64,000 nucleotides of DNA. Source: Pedobacter africanus. Its GTDB lineage: Bacteria > Bacteroidota > Bacteroidia > Sphingobacteriales > Sphingobacteriaceae. The notes below the pieces were generated by a model. The model ran no database searches. It was not told the origin of the DNA and saw only the letters and a list, made by a program, of their open reading frames with translations. A program made the translations under genes and the position numbers. Where the stretch lies: the NCBI RefSeq assembly GCF_900176535.1, contig NZ_FWXT01000003.1, positions 186,001-250,000 of the forward strand. The letters are read 5' to 3'. Positions 7,806 through 14,467 of the stretch are shown one piece after another (position 1 is the first letter of the stretch; each line of letters opens with the position of its first letter).

Positions 7806-8387
7806 ATGATGATAAAATACCTGCTAAATAATGGCTATCAGCCGGTTATCTACAAAAAAGGGGAGGTGGTTTACGAACCGGACGCCCAGCCCCGGGCCGT
7901 TTATTTTATTGTAAGCGGAGAGATAAGAATGGTAACGGTAAATGACGATGGCAAGGAGTTTATTCAGGGAATTTTTAAGAGCAATCAATATTTTGGCGAG
8001 CCGGCACTGCTGGTAAACAAACCTTATCTTGCTTATACTATTGCAACCAAAGACACCGAAATCATACCGGTATATAAAGAGGCCTTCTTTAAATTGCTGG
8101 AGACCGACCGTAATTTTAGCACTGAGCTGATCAAAACGCTGAGTAACCGCTTATTTTACAAATCTATGATGCTGGAAGAACTGGCCAATGAACAGGCCGA
8201 ACACCGCATCAGGACGCTGATTGCGTACCTGCTCAAAAACCTCGAAAAAGGCGCAGTAATGGATGTTACAAGACAGCAACTGGCCGATATGAGCGGACTG
8301 CGTGTAGAAACCGTGATCCGTTTGGTGAAGAAGCTCGCAGCCCAGAAAGAGCTGAAGCTCCTGAAAGGAAAGATCATCAAAATCTAG
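7806..8387 (+). CDS. Crp/Fnr-family transcriptional regulator
   Basis: This regulator of about 193 residues has an N-terminal cyclic-nucleotide-binding beta-roll (about 15-110, with GEVVYEPDAQPRAVYFIVSGEIRM) and a C-terminal winged helix-turn-helix whose recognition helix region is TRQQLADMSGLRVETVIRLVKKL (about 146-168). The family works as a homodimer on palindromic sites. There is no N-terminal Cys cluster for an iron-sulfur cluster, so it is not a classical Fnr. The ATG at 7806 is preferred over a TTG two codons upstream. A TGATN4ATCA-type palindrome follows the stop codon, in front of the DUF983 gene, a likely target. Confidence 0.9.
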   Translation: MMIKYLLNNGYQPVIYKKGEVVYEPDAQPRAVYFIVSGEIRMVTVNDDGKEFIQGIFKSNQYFGEPALLVNKPYLAYTIATKDTEIIPVYKEAFFKLLETDRNFSTELIKTLSNRLFYKSMMLEELANEQAEHRIRTLIAYLLKNLEKGAVMDVTRQQLADMSGLRVETVIRLVKKLAAQKELKLLKGKIIKI

Positions 8388-8388
8388 A

Positions 8389-8404
8389 TATGATCCAGAT
8401 CATA
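8389..8404. promoter_or_regulatory. Crp/Fnr-type operator upstream of the DUF983 gene
   Basis: TATGATC and GATCATA form a perfect inverted repeat around CA, giving TGAT-N4-ATCA, the half-site geometry of Crp/Fnr operators. Its centre is about 42 bases before the expected start of transcription from the TACCTTTG box, the classical class II activator position. Confidence 0.7.
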
Positions 8405-8425
8405 AAATAGCAAAACAGTCCTTTG

Positions 8426-8433
8426 TACCTTTG
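8426..8433 (+). promoter_or_regulatory. -7 box of the DUF983 gene
   Basis: TACCTTTG matches the Bacteroidota -7 consensus TAnnTTTG. No TTG occurs at the -33 position, where the Crp/Fnr-type palindrome lies instead, as expected of an activator-dependent promoter. Confidence 0.65.
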
Positions 8434-8454
8434 TTTCAGATTAAAATTTAAGGC

Positions 8455-8841
8455 ATGAAACCGATATCAAAATTAGCAGCTGTTGTACAGTGTAAATGTC
8501 CGAGATGCAGGGAAGGGGCAATGTTTTCGGGTAAGGTGTACTCCTTTAAAGGGCAGGCTACAAACGAATATTGTAACGTCTGTAACCTGCGCTTCGAGCG
8601 TGAGCCCGGGTTCTTTTATGTGGCCATGTTTATCAGTTACGCCATGAACGTGGCCGAGATGATCAGCATCAGTGTAGCGGCCTATGTGCTGGGGCTCGAC
8701 CTGGTTTATGAAAACCTTTGGGTATACGCAGGCATCATCCTGATAGGTGTATTTTTATTTGCACCGTTCAATTACCGTTATTCTCGCGTGTTCCTTTTGC
8801 ATTGGCTTACACCAGGCCTGGGCTATGTGCCTAAACCTTGA
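8455..8841 (+). CDS. DUF983 zinc-ribbon membrane protein
   Basis: This 128-residue protein has an N-terminal metal-binding module with Cys13, Cys15 and Cys18 (CKCPRC) and Cys40 and Cys43 (CNVC), followed by two to three membrane helices from about residue 52. This layout is the DUF983 family, whose function is unknown. It lies 67 bases after a Crp/Fnr regulator with a matching operator between them, so it is a probable target of that regulator. Its 3' end overlaps the convergent MATE gene by 11 bases. Confidence 0.85.
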   Translation: MKPISKLAAVVQCKCPRCREGAMFSGKVYSFKGQATNEYCNVCNLRFEREPGFFYVAMFISYAMNVAEMISISVAAYVLGLDLVYENLWVYAGIILIGVFLFAPFNYRYSRVFLLHWLTPGLGYVPKP

Positions 8842-10258
8842 TCGTTTTCCATCTGCCTTTTTTAAACAGGACAAACCCGGCAAGGGCTATGCCTGTTTCG
8901 GCCACAGGAATGGCAATAAATACACCTACCGGGCCTAAGCCGAACTGTTTTGCCAGTAGAAAGGCAAGTGGAATCTGAAAAAGCCAGAATCCGAAAAAGT
9001 TTACCCAGGTTGGTGTCCAGGTATCACCCGCTCCGTTAAAGGTACTCATCAATACCATGCCCATCCCGTAAAAAATATAGCCCAGGCTCATGATCTGCAG
9101 GGCATTGATGGCCACCTCCTGTATTGCGGTGTCGTTGCTGAAGAAAGCGATGAAATACCTTCCCCCGGCAAAGGTAAGGGCCATTACCAGCAGCATATAG
9201 ATGATGATGTATTTGCCCGTCTTCATTACCGATTGCTCCGCCCTTTCCAGTTGCTTTGCGCCCAGGTTCTGGCCTACCAGCGTGGCAGCGGCATTGCTCA
9301 TGCCCCATGCCGGCAGCATGAAGAACATCATCAGCCTTAATGCGGTCTGGTAACCTGCCGAGCCGTGGTCGCTACCGGTGGTGGCCACCAGTTGGGCCAG
9401 GAATATCCAGCTGCAGGAAGCAATTACAAACTGAAATATACCAGGCGTGGCAATTTTTAACAAGGCAATGATCTGTTCCCAGTGCGGCTTCAGATAAGCC
9501 AGTCTGATTTTCAGAACCCCACTGCCTTTAAAAAGATGGTACAACTGGTAGCAAACCCCGATACCACGACCAATAGAGGTGGCTATTGCTGCACCCGTTA
9601 GGCCAAATGCCGGAACCGGACCAAAACCATTGATGAGCACCGGGCATAAGATGATATTGGCGATATTGGCAATCCATAAGCTCTTCATGGCTATGGCGGC
9701 ATTACCGGCACCCCTGAAAATTCCGTTGATGAGGAAAAGCAATACAATAATTACACTTCCACCCATCATAATGCGCATAAAAGGGGTACCCTGTTGGGCA
9801 GTATCTGCCGAGGCGCCCATCAACAATAGGATGTCCCTGGCGTAAGCCAATCCGATGATACTGATCAGGATGTTGAAGACCACAGCTATGAATATGGCCT
9901 GCATGCCCGCCTTTCCGGCCGCTTCAGGGTCTTTCTCGCCCACACGCCGGGCAACAACGGCCGTTGCGGCCATACTCATGCCAATGGCGAGTGAGTAAAT
10001 AATGGTAAGTACGGATTCCGTTAAACCTACGGTTTGTATGGCATGGCTGCTGTTGTGCAGGTGGCCCACAAAATAAAGGTCAACCAGTGCAAAAACCGAC
10101 TCCATGGCCATTTCCAGCATCATAGGTATGGCCAGGAGCAAGACGGCCCTGCGCATGCTGCCTTGTGTAAAATCGAGCTCATCGCCCCTTAGGGCCTGTT
10201 TTAAAAGTGTAAAAATTTGAGATAGCCTGCCTATTGAAGCTGTATTCTGTTCTGACAT
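8831..10258 (-). CDS. MATE-family multidrug efflux transporter
   Basis: This 475-residue integral membrane protein has about twelve helices and the internal two-fold MATE architecture. MRRAVLLLAIPMMLEMAMES starts the first MatE domain near residue 32, and the second half begins near residue 260 with IIALLKIATPGIFQFVIASC. MATE proteins export cationic or amphipathic drugs using Na+ or H+ gradients. A hydrophilic 30-residue N-terminal extension precedes the first helix. The gene has its own promoter and a leader of about 135 bases encoding a short peptide that ends in Arg-Leu-Arg-Phe, suggesting antibiotic-responsive control. The exact subfamily and substrate cannot be told from sequence alone. 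Confidence 0.92.
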   Translation of the reverse strand: MSEQNTASIGRLSQIFTLLKQALRGDELDFTQGSMRRAVLLLAIPMMLEMAMESVFALVDLYFVGHLHNSSHAIQTVGLTESVLTIIYSLAIGMSMAATAVVARRVGEKDPEAAGKAGMQAIFIAVVFNILISIIGLAYARDILLLMGASADTAQQGTPFMRIMMGGSVIIVLLFLINGIFRGAGNAAIAMKSLWIANIANIILCPVLINGFGPVPAFGLTGAAIATSIGRGIGVCYQLYHLFKGSGVLKIRLAYLKPHWEQIIALLKIATPGIFQFVIASCSWIFLAQLVATTGSDHGSAGYQTALRLMMFFMLPAWGMSNAAATLVGQNLGAKQLERAEQSVMKTGKYIIIYMLLVMALTFAGGRYFIAFFSNDTAIQEVAINALQIMSLGYIFYGMGMVLMSTFNGAGDTWTPTWVNFFGFWLFQIPLAFLLAKQFGLGPVGVFIAIPVAETGIALAGFVLFKKGRWKTIKV

Positions 10259-10291
10259 AAAAAAGGGAAAAAATAAAATATAAACCTTTAA

Positions 10292-10306
10292 GCAGCACTA
10301 AGTGCT
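10292..10306 (-). promoter_or_regulatory. Palindromic hairpin in the MATE leader
   Basis: CAGCACT and AGTGCTG surround one base, so RNA would form a CAGCA/TGCTG stem. The minus-strand text ACTTAG within it is complementary to CTAAGT at the end of the leader ORF, so two alternative pairings exist. It lies about 35 bases before the MATE start codon. Confidence 0.5.
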
Positions 10307-10345
10307 GAAGCTGATGTTTTGGGGAAAGGGTGGAGCCCTCGGTAC

Positions 10346-10378
10346 TTAGAACCTCAAACGGACTGCAAAGATTTTCAT
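10346..10378 (-). CDS. Leader peptide MKIFAVRLRF upstream of the MATE exporter
   Basis: A 10-codon ORF with an ATG about 16 bases after the predicted transcription start encodes MKIFAVRLRF and stops. It contains Arg7-Leu8-Arg9-Phe10. Arg-Leu-Arg is the arrest core of the ErmDL class of macrolide-dependent leader peptides, where MRLRF is the equivalent stretch, and more generally fits the +X+ motif at which macrolide-bound ribosomes stall. It is followed by sequence that can form alternative hairpins before the MATE gene. Visible: ORF, promoter, motif, position. Inferred: drug-dependent stalling. Chance occurrence of a short ORF is possible, but the motif, the promoter spacing and the efflux gene agree. 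Confidence 0.6.
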   Translation of the reverse strand: MKIFAVRLRF

Positions 10379-10398
10379 CGAATTGCGGTTTTGTAAAA

Positions 10399-10430
10399 CA
10401 AAAATATAAAAGTTTTTTTATTTACAGCAA
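10399..10430 (-). promoter_or_regulatory. Promoter of the MATE gene
   Basis: On the minus strand a TTG (-33) at 10430-10428 is followed after 21 bases by TATTTTTG (-7) at 10406-10399, matching the Bacteroidota sigma-factor consensus. Transcription would begin near 10394, giving a leader of about 135 bases. Confidence 0.75.
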
Positions 10431-10551
10431 TTTTTCTTCGTGCAGAACGGAGTTGTTCTGTTGGTAACTCTTTTTTATCGTACTGTTTAATGCCCCAGCA
10501 TCAGTCCGCATGCCAGCCCGTCCTGGTAGCGGTAAAAAAATAAGAATTGAA

Positions 10552-10971
10552 TCAAATAGAGTAGGCTTTGATCATTTCCTCGGTAACCTTACAGCCCCGG
10601 CCGGTAGAGGTATCGATCATTACATAATCAAACCAGCCGTCGGCAGCTATTTTACCGCTGCGTTTGTTTTCGATCTCAAACTGTACGCGGCAGCCTTTTT
10701 CGTTGATGGTTAAGATGCCGGTGCGGATCAGGATCAGGTCGCCCAGAATCAGCGGACGTTTAAAGTCGACCAGTGCAGTACGTACTACCCAACCAAAACC
10801 GCTTTTTAAAAACGATTCCATAGGCATTTTGTAAAACGCTGCCATCTGCTCGTAGCGTGCAGCAAGCACATAGTCGAAATATTTGCTGTTGTGCACATGG
10901 TTAAACATGTCAATGTCATCAGGACGTACCTTTAATTCGCTTTCAAATATGCTGTACTGACTTTTCTCCAT
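10552..10971 (-). CDS. Acyl-CoA thioesterase, 4HBT hotdog family
   Basis: This 139-residue single hotdog-domain protein carries DDIDMFNHVHNSKYFDY at about residues 18-34, the active-site region of YbgC/FadM-type thioesterases with a conserved Asp and the N-H-V-x-N helix start. It is expected to hydrolyse acyl-CoA esters in the cytoplasm; substrate length is not predictable. It stands alone, divergent from rpsO. A TATTTTTG -7 box lies at 10991-10998. Confidence 0.88.
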   Translation of the reverse strand: MEKSQYSIFESELKVRPDDIDMFNHVHNSKYFDYVLAARYEQMAAFYKMPMESFLKSGFGWVVRTALVDFKRPLILGDLILIRTGILTINEKGCRVQFEIENKRSGKIAADGWFDYVMIDTSTGRGCKVTEEMIKAYSI

Positions 10972-10990
10972 GGCTTATCAATTAATGTAG

Positions 10991-10998
10991 CAAAAATA
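10991..10998 (-). promoter_or_regulatory. -7 box of the thioesterase gene
   Basis: TATTTTTG on the minus strand matches TAnnTTTG, 20 bases upstream of the start codon. A TTG lies 24 bases further upstream, slightly beyond the usual spacing. Confidence 0.5.
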
Positions 10999-11047
10999 GG
11001 ATTTAGTTTTACTTATATTTGCCAAGCGAGGGTAAATTGAAACTTTC

Positions 11048-11078
11048 TTGATAATCTTTAAAACATACCGTATCTTTG
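11048..11078 (+). promoter_or_regulatory. Promoter of rpsO
   Basis: TTG at 11048-11050, a 20-base spacer and TATCTTTG at 11071-11078 fit the Bacteroidota -33/-7 consensus. The predicted leader is about 38 bases. Confidence 0.75.
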
Positions 11079-11121
11079 CCGGCAATTAATTAATTTATAA
11101 ACACTTTAGTATCATTCAAGA

Positions 11122-11400
11122 ATGTATTTAAGTAAAGAAGTAAAAGCCGAAATTTTTAAAAAACACGGCGAAGTAGAAACAAACACGGGTTCTGCAGAAG
11201 GTCAGGTTGCGTTATTTACCTATCGTATTGCGCACTTAACAGAGCATTTAAAGAAAAATCGTAAAGATTTCTCTACTCAGTTATCACTACAAAAATTAGT
11301 AGGTAAACGTCGTGGTATTTTGGCTTACCTATACAAAAAAGATATTGAGCGCTACCGTGCTATCATCAAGAACTTAGGTTTAAGGGATATCATCAAGTAG
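11122..11400 (+). CDS. rpsO: 30S ribosomal protein S15
   Basis: This 92-residue protein has the S15 signature: HGEVETNTGSAEGQVALFT near the N-terminus, then LTEHLKKNRKDFSTQLSLQKLVGKRRGILAYL. S15 binds the central domain of 16S rRNA and is a primary assembly protein of the small subunit. It precedes pnp, the same order as in many bacteria, but here a strong terminator lies between the two genes. It has its own consensus promoter. Confidence 0.97.
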   Translation: MYLSKEVKAEIFKKHGEVETNTGSAEGQVALFTYRIAHLTEHLKKNRKDFSTQLSLQKLVGKRRGILAYLYKKDIERYRAIIKNLGLRDIIK

Positions 11401-11415
11401 TCAGCTTTTATCAGG

Positions 11416-11444
11416 AAAAGCCATTCTTCTGGGATGGCTTTTTT
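11416..11444 (+). terminator. Terminator of rpsO
   Basis: AAAAGCCAT pairs with ATGGCTTTT and is followed by a T run, 15 bases after the rpsO stop codon. Confidence 0.88.
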
Positions 11445-11475
11445 GCTTTGAAAAGTAAAAAATATATATAAACAA

Positions 11476-11501
11476 GATGTGTGAAAAGAGGAAAACACAT
11501 C
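11476..11501 (+). promoter_or_regulatory. Hairpin in the pnp leader
   Basis: GATGTGT and ACACATC form a perfect 7-bp stem with a 12-base purine-rich loop, ending 14 bases before the pnp start codon. In E. coli a leader hairpin mediates pnp autocontrol; whether this one has a similar role is inference. Confidence 0.4.
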
Positions 11502-11515
11502 ACAACTATTATTAA

Positions 11516-13666
11516 ATGAATGTAATAAAGAAAACGTTCGATCTGGGTGACGGAAGGACAATTGAAATTGAAACAGGAAAACTGGCTAAACAGGCTGATG
11601 GCGCTGTTGTGGTAAAAATGGGTGATACCATGTTGCTGGCAACTGTAGTATCTACTGTAGGTGCTAAAGCAGGTGTTGATTTCCTGCCTTTATCTGTAGA
11701 TTATCAGGAAAAATATGCTGCCGCAGGCCGTATTCCTGGTGGATTTCTTCGTCGTGAGGCCAGGTTGTCAGACTATGAGGTTTTAATTTCACGTTTGGTT
11801 GACCGTGCTTTACGCCCGATGTTCCCTGAGGATTATCATTCTGATACCCAGGTAATGATATCATTGATCTCTTCTGATAAAAATATCATGCCTGATTGTT
11901 TGGCTGGTTTAGCTGCTTCTGCTGCTATCGCGGTTTCAGATATTCCGTTTAACGGCCCGATTTCTGAAGTACGTGTAGCCAGAATTGATGGTAAATTCGT
12001 CATTAACCCTTATGTAAGCGACCTGGAGCGTGCCGATATCGAGTTTTTGGTTGCAGGTACTGAAAAGGACATTGTAATGGTAGAGGGCGAATGTAATGAG
12101 ATCTCTGAAGCCGAAATGGTTGAAGCGATCGAATTTGCGCATAAAGCCATCATCATCCAGGTTCAGGCACAAAAAGAACTTACTGAGCTGGTTGGTAAAA
12201 CTGTAAAACGTGAGTATTCTCATGAAGACAGCAACCCAGAATTAAGGGAGCAGGTTTATACTTATGCTTATGATAAAGTATACGCCATTGCAAAAAGCAA
12301 TACCAGCAAAGGCGAAAGAGGTGATGCATTTGGTGCGGTGTTAATGGATTTCATTGCTACTTTAGGCGAGGAAATTGATGATGTAACCGGCTTTTTAGCT
12401 AAAAAATACTTCCATGATGTACAATATGATGCTATCCGTAACCTGGTATTAGACGAAGGTATCCGTTTGGATGGTCGTGATGTACGTACAGTACGTCCTA
12501 TCTGGAGCGAAGTTGGTTATCTGCCTGCTGCACACGGATCGGCTGTATTTACACGTGGTGAAACCCAATCTTTAACTACCGTAACTTTAGGTTCTAAAGA
12601 CGATGAGCAGATGATTGACGGTGCTTTCATTAATGGGTACAATAAGTTTTTACTGCACTATAACTTCCCTGGTTTCTCAACCGGTGAGGTTCGTCCTAAC
12701 CGTGGTGCCGGTCGCCGCGAAATTGGTCACGGTAACCTGGCTATGCGTTCTTTGAAGAAAGTACTGCCTGGTCTGGAAGAAAACCCTTATACCATCCGTA
12801 TCGTTTCTGACATTTTAGAATCAAACGGATCTTCATCCATGGCAACAGTTTGTGCAGGTACACTTGCATTGATGGATGCCGGTGTAAAAATTAAAGCACC
12901 TGTTTCGGGTATCGCTATGGGATTGATCACTGATGAAAAAACCGGTAAATATGCTATCCTTTCTGATATTTTAGGTGATGAAGATCATTTAGGAGATATG
13001 GACTTTAAAGTTACAGGTACTGAAAAAGGTATTGTAGCCTGCCAGATGGATTTGAAAATCAACGGCTTGAAGTGGGAAGTATTAACCAACGCATTAAACC
13101 AGGCTAAAGAAGCACGTCTGCACATCCTGAACGAGATGAAGAAAACAATTGCTGAGCCACGTGAGGACTATAAAGCACATGCTCCGCGTATTGTTTCCCT
13201 GAGCATTGATAAAGAATTTATTGGTGCTGTAATAGGACCTGGTGGTAAAATTATCCAGGAAATGCAACGCGAAACCGGCGCTACTATCTCTATTGAAGAA
13301 GTAGGTAACAAAGGTATCGTTGAGATTTTTGCGGATAATAAGGCTTCAATTGATGCTGCCGTAGGCCGCATTAATGCCATCGCTGCTAAACCTGAAATTG
13401 GTGCAATCTATGACGGTAAAGTAAAATCTATCATGCCTTTTGGTGCCTTTGTGGAGATCATGCCGGGTAAAGACGGTTTACTGCACATTTCTGAGATCGA
13501 CTGGACACGTTTAGAGACGATGGACGGTGTGTTTAAAGAAGGAGATAAAGTTCAAGTAAAATTGCTGGACATTGACAAGCAAGGTAAAATGAAGCTTTCC
13601 AGAAAAGCATTGTTGCCGAGGCCGCCAAAACCGGAAGCAGTAGCAGCAGAAAACAAACCTGCTTAA
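11516..13666 (+). CDS. pnp: Polyribonucleotide nucleotidyltransferase (PNPase)
   Basis: This 716-residue protein has the full PNPase domain order: two RNase PH-like domains (about 10-230 and 315-540) separated by an all-helical domain, then a KH domain (VIGPGGKIIQEMQRETGA, about 560-615) and an S1 domain (FGAFVEIMPGKDGLLHISEI, about 625-695). The second core domain keeps the catalytic region SNGSSSMATVCAG and the acidic DILGDEDHLGDMDFKV segment. PNPase degrades RNA 3' to 5' with phosphate. It follows rpsO. Codon use looks biased as for a highly expressed gene. A strong terminator follows. Confidence 0.97.
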   Translation: MNVIKKTFDLGDGRTIEIETGKLAKQADGAVVVKMGDTMLLATVVSTVGAKAGVDFLPLSVDYQEKYAAAGRIPGGFLRREARLSDYEVLISRLVDRALRPMFPEDYHSDTQVMISLISSDKNIMPDCLAGLAASAAIAVSDIPFNGPISEVRVARIDGKFVINPYVSDLERADIEFLVAGTEKDIVMVEGECNEISEAEMVEAIEFAHKAIIIQVQAQKELTELVGKTVKREYSHEDSNPELREQVYTYAYDKVYAIAKSNTSKGERGDAFGAVLMDFIATLGEEIDDVTGFLAKKYFHDVQYDAIRNLVLDEGIRLDGRDVRTVRPIWSEVGYLPAAHGSAVFTRGETQSLTTVTLGSKDDEQMIDGAFINGYNKFLLHYNFPGFSTGEVRPNRGAGRREIGHGNLAMRSLKKVLPGLEENPYTIRIVSDILESNGSSSMATVCAGTLALMDAGVKIKAPVSGIAMGLITDEKTGKYAILSDILGDEDHLGDMDFKVTGTEKGIVACQMDLKINGLKWEVLTNALNQAKEARLHILNEMKKTIAEPREDYKAHAPRIVSLSIDKEFIGAVIGPGGKIIQEMQRETGATISIEEVGNKGIVEIFADNKASIDAAVGRINAIAAKPEIGAIYDGKVKSIMPFGAFVEIMPGKDGLLHISEIDWTRLETMDGVFKEGDKVQVKLLDIDKQGKMKLSRKALLPRPPKPEAVAAENKPA

Positions 13667-13690
13667 GCAATTGATATCATTTTAAGAATG

Positions 13691-13716
13691 AACCCCCGCA
13701 AATCGCGGGGGTTTTT
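13691..13716 (+). terminator. Terminator of pnp
   Basis: AACCCCCGC and GCGGGGGTT form a 9-bp GC-rich stem around AAATC and are followed by a T run. Confidence 0.92.
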
Positions 13717-13778
13717 ATTTAAACGGGTTATTTGTTTATCTTTACAAGGTTCCATACCATAAATCAAAAATTAACCAA

Positions 13779-14450
13779 ATGGCCCATCTTATTGCCCCCT
13801 CCGTACTTTCTGCAGATTTTGCCAACCTTCAGCGCGATGTTGAAATGATCAACGCCAGTCAGGCCGACTGGTTTCACGTGGATGTAATGGATGGTGTTTT
13901 TGTACCCAATATTTCTTTTGGTTTTCCAGTTATGGAAGCGATAAAAAAATATGCAAATAAGCCTTTGGATGTACACCTGATGATTGTAAACCCTGATCAG
14001 TATATTGAACGTTTTGCTGCGGCGGGAGCCGATGTGATTACGGTTCATTATGAAGCCTGTACCCACCTGCACAGAACGGTTCAGGCCATTCATGCCGCTG
14101 GTTGTAAAGCCAGTGTAGCCTTGAACCCGCATACACCTGTAGGGTTGCTGAAGGACATCCTGAGTGATCTGGATATGGTATTGATCATGTCGGTAAACCC
14201 TGGTTTCGGCGGACAACAGTTTATTCCGAATACACTTCATAAAATCAGGAAATTAAGGGAAATGAGTGCCTTAATAAAAAGCGATCTGTTCATAGAAGTG
14301 GATGGGGGGGTTGGCCTTCACAATACTGCTGCATTGCTGCAGGCGGGGGCGAATGTACTGGTTGCAGGGAATGCCATATTCGCTGCCCCTTCACCAACAG
14401 ATATGATCACAGAACTTAAACAGGTAGACGGCAGTGCTGTGCAGGTATAA
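13779..14450 (+). CDS. rpe: Ribulose-phosphate 3-epimerase
   Basis: This 223-residue TIM-barrel enzyme interconverts ribulose 5-phosphate and xylulose 5-phosphate in the pentose phosphate pathway. Landmarks are APSVLSADFANL at the N-terminus, WFHVDVMDGVFVPNISFG (metal-binding His and catalytic Asp), DVHLMI, VTVHYEA, MSVNPGFGGQQFI and EVDGGV, all in family order and at normal spacing. The gene follows the pnp terminator and precedes a TonB-dependent receptor by a short gap. Confidence 0.96.
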   Translation: MAHLIAPSVLSADFANLQRDVEMINASQADWFHVDVMDGVFVPNISFGFPVMEAIKKYANKPLDVHLMIVNPDQYIERFAAAGADVITVHYEACTHLHRTVQAIHAAGCKASVALNPHTPVGLLKDILSDLDMVLIMSVNPGFGGQQFIPNTLHKIRKLREMSALIKSDLFIEVDGGVGLHNTAALLQAGANVLVAGNAIFAAPSPTDMITELKQVDGSAVQV

Positions 14451-14467
14451 CTTATAAAACCTTGTTA

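Noticed and set aside
10367..10374. AATCTTTG as the -7 box of the MATE gene.
   Set aside because: It lies inside the leader ORF and has a mismatch; the TTG-21-TATTTTTG promoter upstream is a better fit.
10258..10378. GAGGTTCTAAGTACC in the MATE leader resembles the start of a preQ1-I riboswitch.
   Set aside because: The pseudoknot partner and A-rich tail of preQ1-I are missing, and the match lies inside a leader ORF with a better explanation.
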